64,000 nt of DNA from Toxoplasma gondii ME49 (taxonomy: Eukaryota; Apicomplexa; Conoidasida; Eucoccidiorida; Sarcocystidae): the NCBI RefSeq assembly GCF_000006565.2, contig NC_031474.1, positions 3,755,662 through 3,819,661 on the forward strand. The letters are read 5' to 3'. The notes under the pieces are model-generated. The model ran no database searches. It was given only the letters and a program-made list of their open reading frames with translations, and had not been told where the DNA came from. Each line of letters starts with the position of its first letter. The first letter of the stretch is position 1. Positions 11,101 through 24,050 of the stretch are shown here, piece after piece. The translations under genes were made by a program, and so were the position numbers.

Positions 11101-14100
11101 CGCGGCGGGAGTGAGAAGTCGGTCGGGACAAGGGGGAGAGGAAGAGAGCGCAGCAAGGGAGAGAGGATCAGAAATGAAAAGCGACGACACTCGACATACG
11201 CGCATGCCGACGCCCTGCGACGAACGCAGAAATGCACACCCAGTCAGGGGAGACTCGACGGAATGGAGAGCGACAACAGCGGAGACAGAGACACCATCCA
11301 GTTTCTGGAAAGCCCCTGTATGCGCGGCAAAGCAAGCCTCTCGCGAGCCGAGCTCTGGAGACGCCAAACCCGCGAACCACGCAAGTGCTGAAGTTCAGGG
11401 CACGCACGCGTTGGCGCTTCTCTCAGATCCAGGAACAGCTTGGGGAAGACAGGTGCCCGGGGAGCCTGACGGAAGACGAGAGGCAGACGCATGCACTGCG
11501 AAAATGGCAAGTTCACTTGTTAGAAGCGACGAAGACTTCCGCGCGTCGCCGTCAAGGTCGGCGGGCTGTCCTGGAGAAACCAGTTTTCTCGAAGGTGAGC
11601 CTCGACTAGGCGCGTTTTAGGCAGTGGAGACGAGCATGCGCCAAAGTAGACGATGAATTGCATGTTGCAAGAATACCCGTTCGCTTCGGCTTGCTTTTCT
11701 TTCTCCTTTACGAAAACTGCAGAAAGTGCACCTTTCCAAGATCCGCGTGGTGGTTTCCTAGGCCAAGTTACAAAGCGGAAACACACACACACACAAAGTC
11801 TGTAGAAACAGCATCCCGCGTCTCGACTTTCTTTCTTCCGCTTCGTGTTTGTCTTCTGTCGGCATGCAGACACTGTAGAGACACCCGGCGCGGCTCCAAC
11901 TGTCCAGAGGGTTCCTCTTTCCCCCTCGTTTTCTTCCGGAGCGACGGGCCTTCCCTCGGGGGAGGCTGGGCTCCATCTCGGGTCTTCCGTTCTCTGTGTG
12001 CCTACTGCAAATTCTTCTGTGAGGACTCTGGAAGGATCCGAAAAGCAGAGCGAGAGTCGGCCGAGCTTCGAAAGTGAAAGTGGCGGAAAGACCCATCCTG
12101 ACGAAAGTATCGTCTTGCCCTCGTCTGCACTCCACTGCAGGCCCTCGCAGCCACCTGCCGCGCTCTGTACTTCTCTTCCTCGCGGCTCATTGTCCTCTTC
12201 TCACGACACGCTTCCCTCTGTTTCTTCTCTTTCTTCTCCCGCGCCTTCGTCTCTCTCTCCCTGTTTTTCTGCATCTCTACCGCAGTTTGTGCAGCAGAGC
12301 AGTCCCGTGGAGAAGGGCAGCCCGAGTGTGTCTTTCAGTGTTCCCTGGAGTTCTCCAGCTTGCGCACCTTGGTCCGCGTCGTCGAGCGAGGCTCTGCAAG
12401 CTGTTTTGGCTCGCGCAGAGAGAACTGGAGAAGAAAGGGTCGCGCAAGAGGCCGCGGTCTCCGCTGGCCGCGCGGCGGAGGAGCCGTTTGGCTCTCCAGG
12501 CGTCGCTCTCGACTCGCGCGAAGAAATCGAGAAAGAAAGCTCTCCCGGCACTGTTTCTCAGCTCCCGAGAAAGCGGAGCATGTGCCACCAGCAAGAGGCG
12601 CACAGTACGCGCGTTGTTCGCCGTCGAAGCGGCAAAGGAGAACGAAGGGAAGAAGAGTTGCTGCATATGGATTCCGCTGCGACTCCCGTGTCTCTGGAGT
12701 TGGAAAGGACCCACAAAATGAGCGTGTGCAAGTCACCGACGGACGACCGAGAAACTGCATGGGACGGACGCGCATTTTCCGCCGGGATCGGGGCGACGCA
12801 GCCGATGCATGCAGTTCCGGCGCTCAGGGCGAATTCACTCCGGGCAGCTGAAGCGTCGAGACAGCCTGGAGACCTTCGCCCCGCGGGCGAAGCTGCTGCG
12901 CCGCGCGAAGGGACTGCAAATGGGAGCGCAGGAAGCAGACACCAGGGGAGACGCTGGGGACCGGCGCGTGGAGAGAGTCCTCAATTTTTTCCAGGTCTGT
13001 CGGACGCGACAGGCCAAGAAAGTTTCAAAGAGAATTGTGCGCGAAACCGAGGAGTTGGGCACACAGACGACGGAGACGGTCTCGCTCTCGCCACCCTTCT
13101 ATCTCTCCCGAATACCGGGGACGAAACAAGCGAGTCTGTCGATCCCTCGCTGGCAGCTGCATGCGACCCGAAAGGGAAGGCGCCAGGAGCAGAGACCGGC
13201 GGGAAACGGAGAAGATACCCTCTGACAAACACAGCTCTGGAGAGCGCACCTCGACGAGAAGAAGAAGCGACAGGGCGTTGTGCCCTTGGAGCGCGCTGCG
13301 AGGGAGAAGCCAGCTCTCAAGAGATGCCTTCGACAGCCCTCCCCGCCGCTTGGTCTGAAGGCCGACTTTCCGGGGTCTCCGTTGCTCTGCCCGGTGTGCA
13401 GGCACGCGCTCGCGAACTGGAGACAACGTTCCTCTCTCAGAATGCGCAGGATGGACAAGCGGAGCTTTCTGACCACCGAGCTGAGACGCAGACAGGGGCT
13501 ACTACAGCAGCTCCTGGGGGTTGTGCGGAAAGCGAACTGGACAGCAAACACTGTGACACCAAAATGCATGCAGCGGCTTTGGCGGCCCCAAGCACCGCCG
13601 ACAGCACCCCCGTGGGACACGAGCCTGAGTTGGGGGCGGAGAAGAAGGCCAGGATATTGGAGGAGGCGACTCGGGGTGTATTTACACCCGAGCCCGGAGT
13701 GGACGGAGGGATCGGGTCCCCGTCTCGAGTGCCGCCCCCGATTTTCTTGCAAACACCCTGCAGTGTCGCCGCGAACGCAGAGGAGAAGACACATGCTGAA
13801 CTGAGGCCTCCGACTCTCCCGCCTTCGATGCCGACCGCCTGGCCTGTATGCCCAGGGGCTCCTGGACGCCGCGAAACCCCGGCGGGCGGCGCGGGGACGC
13901 ATGCGCCGCCTTTGGAGCCCAACGAGGGGCCGCAACCTGCAGGAGGCGTATGCGGTGGAGAGGCGCTCGTCTGCGCTCCGTCTGGAGACGAAAGAGTCCC
14001 TGACGAGGGCGGAACCGAAGCGGGGGTCCTCGCCCAGACCGTGCCGTTTTTCGCCGAGACACAGACGCAAACTGCATGCAGCTGGGTCCACCGTAACGAA

Positions 14101-17100
14101 GCGAAGCATGCGCCCGAGTTGCCCTCACTCGAGTCCATGGAGACCACTGTGGGGTCGAGTGCGGAGGAGGCCCGAAAGGCGGGCAGCCTACCGACAGCCG
14201 TCTTTCCAACTGCATCCGGCCTGCACCCCGCATCGCAAGAAGCGGACTCGACGCCAGGCCACGAAGCTACTCCGACCAACGCTGTCTCGGAGGGTCTTGC
14301 GGTCGCGAGTCCGTTCGCCGTCGCTCTGGAGACTGGGGCAGCGTGGAGACCGTGGTCTTGGAACGGCGACAGATTCGGCCCCTGGGGCGCGGACCCAGCC
14401 ATGCTCCGCCGTATGCGCACACAGGAACTGCTTCAGGACGCGGCGCCCGCGAGCCCTGAGCGCGGAAGTCCAGCTAGCTGTGGCCCTGCTGTTGGCGGGG
14501 AGACTTGGGGCCTAGGCGCAGCGGTGGGGCCCTCTGCGGGCTCTGGGTCTTCCCACGGCGGGGCTGGGCCGTGTGTGAAGCAGGGGATCCCGGTGCATGC
14601 AGTGCCTTCTGCGAGACCTAGCTGCCTCTCACTCGACCCCCCGCGGGCGAGTGGAAGCCTTGCAGAGGGATTGCCTGCGGTGCTCTCGGCTTCGTCACCT
14701 GCGTGGCCCCGCAACGCACAGGCCTTGTTTCCTTGCTTGCCTGGATTCGTCGAGAGCGGGCCCCAAGCGTCACCCCTCGCAGGCCTCGCGGCGGGGCCGA
14801 GCGGCGCGAGTCCGCCGGTCTTCGACCCCGGGCTGTCACCTTTTGGAGCCCACGAGCTGCAGCCGCGAGCTGGCCTTCGGGAGGGAGACTATGCGCCCTC
14901 TGTGGAGCCGAGGAGTCCGGGGACCGGGTACCCTTCTGTCTCGGGGCCTGGCGCCCCAGCCGAGGCGCCACAACCGCCGTTCGCCTTCGCGACTGTGGGA
15001 ACTGTCCCCCGAGGGCCTGGGCGAGATAGTGGGACGCTCGAGCTGGACGAGCCCGGAAAAAGGACGCTCCCCATCCAGGGCGACGCGGGCCTCAGGGGGC
15101 CCACGGAGGAACGCGAAAGCATGCTGGACTTGTCCGACGCGCGCTGGAGAGACTTGAGGCGACAGGGCTACTTCCGGCTTGGAGACAAAGGCCGAACTTC
15201 GATTAAGTCGCGCATCGCCAGGTGAGAACGCGGGTTCTTGACACGCATAATATGCGAGGAAAGACCATTCAAGCTCACTAGAAGTAGCTTGTTTATTTTA
15301 CTTCTAACACAGCGTGATGCGCGAGAAAGGTTCAGATGCAGTAGAAACAGCTGCCAGGTTAAGGAACGTAGGAACTGCTCCACACCTTGCTTGGCGGCGT
15401 AGTAATACAGTTTTTTGACAGGCGTGCAGACAGTGATTGAAAGGTCCGCTCCTGGGGCCAGGGTGATCGCACCAGCTTGCAGAATGGTTTAAACAGCAAA
15501 CCGTTTCTAGATCGTGCCTGCGTACAAGGAGCGCTGAGACAAAGGACTTTCTCCTGGGAAGCGGTTAAAGCAATCAGAAGAGATGCGTTGCCTGTTGAGA
15601 GCAACATGTGGGTTGCGTCTGGAGCATACACAGGGGTTGACCTTTGTTTGTCATCAAATGTATTCATTTAGAGATTATATTTATGTATATTAGGAACATG
15701 TACTTGAAGAACTTCACGTTTTTCTTCAGGTTTATCCATACGAATATGTTCACGTGACTGCCCTCAAAGGCTCCCATACATCTGTTCAAGCTTGCTCTCA
15801 CACATAAACGTATCTTCACATATATGATGAGAGATTCTCTTTTGCACGCAGGGAGCTCCGGGCGAATCCAGAGCTGCGGGCCCAAGCAGCTGCAGTCTCG
15901 GGAGTGCGTTCTGCGACGACAAAGCAACTCTACCAACTTGCAGAGGTAAGCGCATGCGCTCTCGAAAAACCAAGGAATGACTGAATCCTCTTCTTCCCCA
16001 AGCAGACAAACACGAATGTTGTGTTTTATCTCGGAGGAAGCCGACTCTGTGATTGCCCACGTTCTCGCGCCAAGGGTAAATGGGTGTGGTGTCTGGGTAC
16101 CTTGCAGGCCTAGGGGTTGTGTGTTCTCCATGAGTCCTGTTCCGTTTTTCTCCGCAGTTTCCTCTCTGATGGGGCCTTTTCTGTAGACGCGTCTTCGCTT
16201 ATCCGTTCCACGCGCGTGTACCAGCGGAGGAATCTGGGTCTTGACAACTTCTGAGATGTCTGCGTCCACGTCCTGCCTGCTATCGCCAAATCTCTTATCG
16301 TCCGGCCTGTCGCGCTTTTTCTGCATTTTTGTCTGCACCCGTTTGTGTTTTCTGCCTGCAGCTCTGCGGGTTTTACGACGTCCTCCCGCCGCAGTTTCAA
16401 CCAGCCGCGCGCGCGGCGGATTCGCTGCATGCGCCGGTCGCCTCCGAAACGCCGGACCAGCAGGCCCCAGGGGGAGTCTCGGCCCGTGGTCATGCCCGGG
16501 TTGTCCGTACACCGCAGCAGGAGCGGCTACCTGCGCTGGAGGGGTCACCACTGCACGCGCGGTCGGAAGGGCAGAGCTCGTCCGCTTTTGCCGACGAACT
16601 CATTTCCGGGAGAAGCGAGGAATGCACGACATGGCCGGCGTTCACAGGGGCTTCAGATCACACCGGAAGAGCGAAAGTGGCGGGCGACAGTGCCCAGGAG
16701 CACCGCTACGTCCCGGGATCTCTCGCGCAGACGCAGAGTCTCCCTCTGAAAGCGAGCAGTCACGGATTCGAGTTCCCTGCTTGCTACTCTTCTGGCGACA
16801 TGGCCTTTGTGCAGGAAGCGCGAGAGAGCCCCCCGGCGCCTCAGCCCACAGAAGACTGCGGCCCCGGCCTCGCACGCGACTCGCCGCTTGGCGAGAGACT
16901 TTACACTGGGCAGGAGCCTCCATTCAGTTTTTGCATGCAGCGCGGCCTTGCAGAGCCGAGCGGTAGTCCCTCAGAGTTCCGGTTCGGTGTTTCGGCCTTC
17001 CAGGCGTTTCAGACGAACGCGAGGCTCGTCGCGGGCGCCTCAGGTGTCTCGCCAGCTCTGGGCCTTCCGTCTCCGCAGAACGGAGGCACATCGCGGTGTC

Positions 17101-17321
17101 TGGACTCCCCCCCAGGGTCGGGCGCCGGAACGCAGTGTCTGTCGCCTTCCTCCGACACGAGTCTCTGCAGCACGACGCACTCCAGCTGTCTGAGTCGCAG
17201 CGCAGGGCTGAAGCTCTTCGATGTGCGAGGAGGAACGAGGGTTGAGGAAGGAAAACTTGTCGCGTCCGCAGCACCGGGACTGCCTGTCTTCGGCGAAGCA
17301 GTGCGTCACGTCGGCCAGTGA
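8123..17321 (+). CDS. 2625-residue AT-hook protein of unknown function, four exons
   Basis: Not recognised as a named gene. Exons are 8123-11594, 11870-15221, 15852-15945 and 16362-17321. Donors are GTGAGC, GTGAGA and GTAAGC, acceptors GCATGCAG, CACGCAG and CCTGCAG. Phases 1, 2 and 0 close to give 2625 residues. ATG 8123 has A at -3; the open frame runs further upstream only from a TTG codon. The protein is mostly Ser/Pro/Gly/Glu-rich and probably disordered. An AT-hook-like core (RRRGRPRK) near residue 756 suggests minor-groove DNA contact. The only compact block is near the C-terminus (about 2241-2315), Arg/Leu-rich and probably helical, running across exons 2, 3 and 4, and ending in LCGFYDVLPPQF. 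This suggests a nuclear chromatin or transcription role, which is inference. No AP2, PHD or bromodomain was seen. Confidence 0.72.
9190..9205. repeat. Perfect 16-bp palindrome, GTGTA-TACAC family
   Basis: CAGTGTATATACACTG is fully self-complementary. It lies inside exon 1 of the giant gene, where it is translated. Other members of this family are at 13674, 24097, 26292, 46038 and 53195. Confidence 0.6.
13674..13689. repeat. GGGTGTA-tt-TACACCC palindrome
   Basis: Seven-base perfect arms around a TT centre, in exon 2 of the giant gene. Similarity extends outward: the left flank reads CTCGG and the right flank ends CGAG. Confidence 0.6.
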
Positions 17322-20300
17322 GAGAAGTCAAGTGGACATGAAGGGAGCAGGAGGGGAGAGACCACGCGATTCCCCTCGCACTGAAGCGAGCGCCAACACA
17401 CTGCGGTGAAGGCTATGATTCAACAACTTGTGGAGGGAGGATGTGGCTGCTGCGACAGAACCTGTTCGTTGCTGCCCTGTAGTGACACCCGAACTCGTTG
17501 GCGAGACCTCCCAGTCAAAGTCTGTGTGCATTCGATTGTGTCTCGGGAGGCGCCGGAGTTCGCGCGGTGAACGCCAAGTGAAGTTGCTGAGGCGACTTGC
17601 GACAGGGAAATGGCCACGTAGTTTGCGTGGCTTGTGAGTCTCTTCCGTTTCTGCGTCTCGGCTAAAGGGATGCGTAGAGAGTGGTGGAAATCTGAACTTC
17701 CAAGAGCGCGACTTGTTTTCTGTTGGTTTCCCAGCTCACAGAAGCTGCTTTGCTGTGTTTTGTGAGACATGCTGCGTGGGGCGTTCTTGTGAGCGAGATA
17801 GGGATGTGGAGAGCCACGTATGTTGCTCCAGTTGATCGAGCCGGGAAAACTTCGTGTGTACATACAGGACGCGGGACTCGAGGTTTCCCTCGTTTCTCTC
17901 TCATTTTGACGAGTTGCCGGCTGTGTGTTTTGTACAAACGCGTGGTGGTGTAGATATTAACCTGCGTTTCTCGTCGTGTCTCCGGTTTGTGGGGCGCAGA
18001 CAGAGAAAAGCGGCTGCATGCTGGCATTTCGCGGGCGTCTGGCGTTGCCTGGAAGTGCGCCCTCGACTTCGAGCTAAGTCGTTTCCAGAAGGAATCTGAG
18101 CAGGCAGAGCCGACTGGATAAGAAGTCGGCTGTCGCCTCCGAACGCGGCGAGAGCACACGGTCCCCAAGGGCCGGCCCAAGTCGGTTTCTGCCGAAAAAG
18201 AGTTGAATCGGATTTCGAGTCGGAACAGACGACAGTTTCACGGCAGTCTTTCCACGGCGGGCGCTGTCGCGTTCGCTGTCCGCATGTTCAAATTGGCGTC
18301 GGGAGATTGGGCAAACGGAGAAACCCCTCTCAGATCCACCGGGTGCCCTTGTCGCTTTCATCCGACCGGAATCGCGCCCCCACACGGACAGCCTGCCAGC
18401 TGGACTCGCGCGGAGGAGCGCACCTGAATGCGTCCAGAAAAAGGGCATCTGCGTGGAGAGCCCCTCGGCACTTCAGAGTTTCATCCTTTACGCATGAGAG
18501 AGAGGCAAGAACGCGAAAGCTGACAGAACGGAGACATTGCGCCAGCGATGTTCTCCACATGCTCCGTGCTGGCTCTACACACATGCCGGTCGGGGAAGCT
18601 TTCAGCCGGTGTCTATTAGTTTTTTAACCGTCTGTTCTGGAAGAGTGCCCGGATTTTTCTGCGCTGTCAGTGGTGTCTGGAACGCCGTGAAATGCCCAGC
18701 GCCGACTCCTGTTTGTTGGTGCACAACCACGCAACACTCTGTTTCCGCGACAGACAACGTTGCTCAGTTCAAGTTGTCTTCGGAAAAAAACGAAGAAACA
18801 CCACAGTTCTGTACGCATGCCAGAGCGGTTGAACCCCGGCAGCTGTGCGCGGTTAGCCCTGCCCACCTGATAGTCCACGGAGGCCTGAGACTGTCTCTGC
18901 GGTGATGCCCGCGAGTCCACTGGTACACTATATACCAGGGAATTCCGCTGATTTTCACGGACTTACACGGTGGATTCCTTAGATTGACGCCGCTCCCGGT
19001 TATGAAGAAAGTGAAAGTTGAAACCCCGCTACTTACTCGATCTGTCGTGTGAATACAGGACACGGACAAGTGCTAACGGACCGCCCGCCGACCGTACTGG
19101 GAGAAACCACGGGAGCGTGCTAAAATTTATTCGAATGGCCGTCGAGATAAAAGGGATGGCGAACGAGCCCCCGGCCCCTACCGAGGCGCAGATGCCTCTA
19201 TACGACAACCGCGCATCCCAGAAAACCCTGAAAAGGCGCAACTGTCTCTAAAGTCTATACCTAGCAAAACTTCTACTTTGTGGGCGTGCCCGAAATCTAA
19301 GAAGTCGTATTTTGAGTCGGGTCCGAACAATGCCGGGAGTAAGAACACACAGACCGTAGCTTGACCGTGTCAATAATCACCACAGCGTAAGTCGATATTT
19401 CCTCCGTACCAACGGTCCGCGATCCAGAACTCAAATGGAGTAAACACACATACAACCGAGTGTCCTGAAACAGAAAGCTTTCTGCACAGGACATAACTCT
19501 TCCACGTACAGTTTGCCATGATATCTACATACTTTAACGGGCCGTTACTCCGACCTGTTCTTTGGGCTCGAGACATCCAGCAGAAGATCAAGCTGCAGTA
19601 CTTTTCGGCAATGGGGGTAACTGGGTGCAGGTCACTGCACGGAGAGCTGAAAACGCGCTTAACGGTTGCTGTTCGTTGTTTCTTGTAAAATCTCATTTTA
19701 CGGACACTGCACTTTTTCTCGTGGATATTTTTGTCTGGAAAGCTCCCACATGACTGTACAGGCATCACCTGGTGCCTCGCAGTCGAAAGTGCACACTTGC
19801 AAAAAACATAAAACTCAACGGATTCAGTTTCTTTTCGTTGTCCAAAACACAACTTCGGAGGAATCTGCTGTGGTCTTACGGAAGCAATCGCCTCGATACC
19901 CACCCTGTAAAATCATGCCAAGCGACGGATGCACCGCGGAACGGGAAGGTCGATTCGACCGCGGAGAAAAAAGTGGCAATTGAAAAACTGGACACTGAAC
20001 CAAATTTCATGGCTTTACATACTTTGTTGAAAAGCGGCAGAGACGTCCTCGAGAAACTCTTTGCCTCTGAGGACTCTCACACCTGTGCCTCTGAGCACTG
20101 GAGCAACCTGGGCATTCAGGACACTCCTCCGCTTCTCACTCAGTACCCTTTCGGAGCGTTTCTACAACTTCTTCACGGTCCCTTTCCCTCTGCCGTTCCG
20201 CTCCGCGAGGCACTTCCTCGGTTAAGACACGTCTCGTCCTTTTTTCTGCGAGGACCCGGTCCACACTGTCACCGCTTCACACAGGCCAGCGCCCCATTCG

Positions 20301-21634
20301 TTACGAAACAACTTCAATTCCTTGAGAAACAAGTGACCTCACTGACCAAGGTCTGCGCCGTCTCCAAAAGCAGATATCGGCGGCTGCATATGACCGGCTA
20401 GATGCCGATGGAACGTGTGAACTTTGGGCTTCTAAGAAATATACTCCGGCGAGAAGCCTGGCGGTCTGTCGGAATACATAAACACTGCCGTATTCATCTG
20501 ACTGGAGTGAAGACTGTTTGCGTGACATCTTCGCTGGATTTCGCCACCCAGCGACATAAAAGTTATTTAACATCGGCTGGGTTCTACGTGCAGTGCACAG
20601 ATCCCTGTTGTATTTGTGTGAGATCCATGTTACTGTGCGAGATCCCTGGTATTCGTGCTCGCATTCCCCGCGAGTTTCAACTGCCTCTCAGGCACCCCCC
20701 CAATTCCTCACTCACAGGTCGCTGCAGGCGCCCATGCTCCTTGTGTCCCAAACTGCCCTTCGTCTGTGCAATTCAGACCTTTGAGAATTGCCAATCACTG
20801 GCTTCTCCTCAAGCTCTCGGCTCTCCGCGACTTTGCGTGGCTTGCACGGACTTTTCGCTCCACTATGTCGACACCCGCGTTGATTTCCCGATACAGAGTT
20901 TCTTTGACTCCATTGACATCCCACAGCTGCCTTCTTCAGTCCTCCCCCCCCCCTTCCCCCCCAGATGCCAGACATCGCCTTGTCTTTCATCGGGGTGCTC
21001 AGAATCGAAATTTATCTTTCACTTTGGAATTCTCCCTGGCGGCGTTCCTCCGTTACTCGACACGCAATAGACTGCCCCTTCTTCCTCGCCGCTCCCTTTC
21101 TCTCTTTCTTCGCTTGAGCTCCCCGGCCCTCCGCCCTCCTCTCGGGTGCCTCTCCTTCGTGCTCATTTCTTCCCCGCCGTGTTGGCCATCTGCTCGCGCG
21201 TCAGACTCCAAGCCCAGAGTGCACGGTTGCCTGAGGCGACTCGCCATCTCTGCGTCGCTTGCGGACCGCGCCGTTTCCTGCTCCTTCGACTTCCTTTTCG
21301 CCTTGTCTGCAGCAAGGCGGCTGCGTTCGCTTCGCCTGCCGGCTCCAACAAGGCCGCAGAAGCCCGTCCAGACTTTCGTCTCGAGGAAGGGGGCCCCATA
21401 CAGAGCGGCTGACTGAAGTCGAGCGACCGTTTTTTCCCCAGCTTCTCGAGCCTCGACGCAGCCAGCCGCTGTCACTACCTCGTGGTCGGTCTCCTTTGCT
21501 GGACTTCAAAGTCTCCGCTTCCTCCCTAGTGTCGGCCTTCCTGTGCGCTTCGATGTGCCACCACGAGTCTGCCTCGTCTGTCACCTATGTGTCTTCTGTC
21601 TCGTCCCCTGAGGCAGAGACTCCAGAACTCTTTC
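17322..21634. other. 4.3 kb without a supported gene
   Basis: Begins as the 3' flank of the giant gene. A + frame to 20401 encodes about 130 residues from ATG 20010 but has no recognisable domain. GC-rich DNA at 20.6-21.6 kb is open in several frames on both strands and may include 3' untranslated sequence, or a further exon, of the minus-strand gene ending at 21635. Copy B of the dispersed repeat lies at about 19412-19450. Confidence 0.45.
19412..19450 (+). repeat. Dispersed repeat, copy B
   Basis: Contains CCGCGATCCAGAACT joined directly to CAAATGGAGTAAACA. Relative to copies A (3110) and C (35135) it lacks about 5-7 bases between these two blocks. Confidence 0.5.
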
Positions 21635-22663
21635 TCACGTTTCCGTCACATCCAAGTGGACATCTCCAGCAGCTTCTTCTCCCGTCCAAGCAGAGTGTTC
21701 GACACACCCTTCCCCTGTCCCCTCTCCGGTGTCTCCTTTCTTCCAGTCTCTCTGGGTTCTTGCCTCCAACGGGTCGAGCGACTCGATCTGTTCCCAAGAC
21801 ACTGAAGCCTCGTCGAACCGTTCCTCGCTTCTCCCCGCCTCCTCCAGACGGTCTCTTCGGCCCTGTTGCTTTCTTACCTCACCTGCTCTCTGCTGCGTCT
21901 CGCCTCCGAGAACTGGATCTCCCCTCGACCCCTGTTCGAACTGTCCCCTCGCTTCTTCCTCGAAAGCTCCGGTCGCCTCTCCTCCGTAGAGCAGGTCCTC
22001 TACGACATCGAACGGCTGCTCAGCGAGGAGCTGCGGGGGAAGCAGGGGGACGACGGCCTCCTCAATCAAAGTCCAGTCGTAGACCTGAATTGCAGCGAAG
22101 AGAGAAGAGAGTTCTGCGGGAAGCAGCGCGTCTGCCTTCTTCACTCGATCGCGGATGAAGCGCCTGAGCGTGGCTGCGAGGCGCTGCCGTCTCTGCGTGG
22201 GCGACAGGTGGGCTTCCTGCACCGCACGCAGATCGAACGTTGGCTGTGCAAAGGAGACGAACGACGCGAGCGCGCCGACGTCAACCTCCTTCAGCAGCGC
22301 GTACGCGTCGAAAGACAGACCCGCCGCCGTCGCGCTTCCGCGCTCGTACAAAGAGAGCAGACACCCCGGCGAATCGCCAACATCGCAGGCAGACTCACTT
22401 TGGGACGGAGAGAAGAAAACGTCGCCAGACGTCGCCAGGGTCGCGGCGGCTGCGGCGCCCTCCAAACTCGAGCACCCGGGAGAATCTTGGGGAAACAGCG
22501 GCGAGAGAGACAACCCCCTCGAGAACCGCGAGGGCGGGCCGGAGTCGGACCTCCGCGGACAGTTTTCCAGGGGGGCGACGAACAGCAGAGCCACGCAGAC
22601 TCGCAGGAGAAACGCGGTGTAGGGACGCGACAATAAAGACTCTCCGGTTTTCAGCGGCCACAT
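21635..22663 (-). CDS. Uncharacterised protein with hydrophobic N-terminus, 342 residues
   Basis: Single open exon; no family recognised. ATG 22663 has A at -3, while the frame extends upstream only to a TTG. Residues ~17-32 (AFLLRVCVALLFVAPL) form a hydrophobic segment after a short basic N-terminus, as in a signal peptide or signal anchor, so entry into the secretory route is likely. Residues ~130-230 look folded and helical (alternating Leu/Ala/Arg, several aromatic residues). The last ~80 are Glu/Gly/Arg-rich. The sense strand is favoured over the antisense frames at 21866-22636 and 22240-23433 because the latter are Arg/Thr/Pro shadows. The stop overlaps a donor-like GTGAGA, so a further 3' exon cannot be excluded. 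Confidence 0.55.
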   Translation of the reverse strand: MWPLKTGESLLSRPYTAFLLRVCVALLFVAPLENCPRRSDSGPPSRFSRGLSLSPLFPQDSPGCSSLEGAAAAATLATSGDVFFSPSQSESACDVGDSPGCLLSLYERGSATAAGLSFDAYALLKEVDVGALASFVSFAQPTFDLRAVQEAHLSPTQRRQRLAATLRRFIRDRVKKADALLPAELSSLFAAIQVYDWTLIEEAVVPLLPPQLLAEQPFDVVEDLLYGGEATGAFEEEARGQFEQGSRGDPVLGGETQQRAGEVRKQQGRRDRLEEAGRSEERFDEASVSWEQIESLDPLEARTQRDWKKGDTGEGTGEGCVEHSAWTGEEAAGDVHLDVTET

Positions 22664-24050
22664 CGTACACAACACACCGCAAGCTGGACAGACGCGCGCG
22701 GAGGAAGACACCGGAAAAGAGAAGAAACAAGCCGCCAGCAGCAAGAGACGTGGCGCGCGAGGCGACACACGAGGAAAGGGAAGAGAGACAACGCAGAAAG
22801 GTGAGCTCTGCAAAGCCCTCGAGGATGCAACAGCTACAGATACCCAGAAAACACAGAAAAACCGGGCAGCTACAGGTGCCTAATCGCTACACTCGAGCGT
22901 CACGTCCTCCCCATGCTGTGGTGTGTGAGAGGCCGAACTCGGCCGCCGGCGGCGCTCGGCGAGTTTCGAGAAAGCGAACAGACACGCAATGTCGAGACGC
23001 GAGAAAAAAGCGTCACCCCTCGCGAAATAAAAACTGTTCCGCCGCGTCTCCTGAACTCCCTACTGTTTCGTCGCGGACCAAAGCCAAGCGACGGGGAGAT
23101 ACACAGACAGCCCGACAGCCCGCGAGACCGACAGCACACAAGACGAGATCGAGAAAGGCGTTCGAGGCAACACTCTCGACACGGACGCACACCCCTCTCT
23201 CTCTCTTTCTGCGAGTATATACATGTGTGCCGGACTGCGGCCCTGGAGAGACTCTGAAAAGGATGTTGCGCTCGCTCGTGTCTCGCTGGGTTCCGCAGCT
23301 ACTTCTTCTCCCGGGAAGGCAGGAGTCGTGCAGCGAACCGAGGATTCACTCCCAACGCGGTTTGCGACAGGAGAATTCAAAGCAAGGGACCGTTTCCCCG
23401 CCAGGCGTCGGCTCCAGACACTTTGTTTCCTGAACACAACTCGTTGGGAATGTGAGGACATTTTCGCAGCAAGAGCCAAGCCGTCTCTGCAAAAGTAGTC
23501 TGCGCCGTCCCCCCGTACCGCATTCGGAGACCGACTTTCCGCGTGCGTCGAAAACCGGAGACAAACGGGCGGGCTTCCCTGCGAACCTCGGCGACAGTGC
23601 CTTCTTCTCTGGCTCGGCGACTGGTGGCCAAAGATACCTCTTTTGAATTTTTTCGCCCGCGAAAAATTCAACACACACGGATCTGCAGGGCAGTTTCCCC
23701 TGGCGTACAACAGGTGTCGGGGTCCCACTGTGGCGCCGCTGGCGTGCTTTACCCGCGGAAAAGTTGCGAAGTTGCGAAGAGTCTGCTCGCTTTGGCGTGC
23801 CGGTTTCCATGCTGTTCTTCGTTCCCGGATTCAACACCATCTCACAAGCTTCAGTACGCGTTCGAGCGTGTAGAACTGGCACCACAAACCTGAAGGTCTA
23901 GGCCGCAATTCGCAGCGGGCGACGGCTGGTCCAGTTCGCCGCCCTGAAACCCCGGATTCCTCCGTTTTTCCTCCGTCTCGAACACACGCTTTCTCTCCTC
24001 TCTCTCCTGAGCGAAGAGTTCTGCGTTTTCCACCCCCAAACTTCGCGAAA
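22664..24050. other. Divergent intergenic region, probable shared promoter
   Basis: Separates two genes transcribed away from each other (minus from 22663, plus from 24051). The open frames inside it overlap one another and start at non-ATG codons. A bidirectional promoter is the simplest reading. No TGCATGC box was noticed here. Confidence 0.5.

Noticed and set aside
13099..14420. Two minus-strand frames of over 300 codons inside exon 2 of the giant gene
   Set aside because: Antisense shadows of GC-rich coding DNA; no splice or start support.
22240..23433. 397-codon + frame over the unassigned minus-strand gene
   Set aside because: Starts at TTG and encodes Arg/Thr/Pro-dominated sequence typical of an antisense reading.
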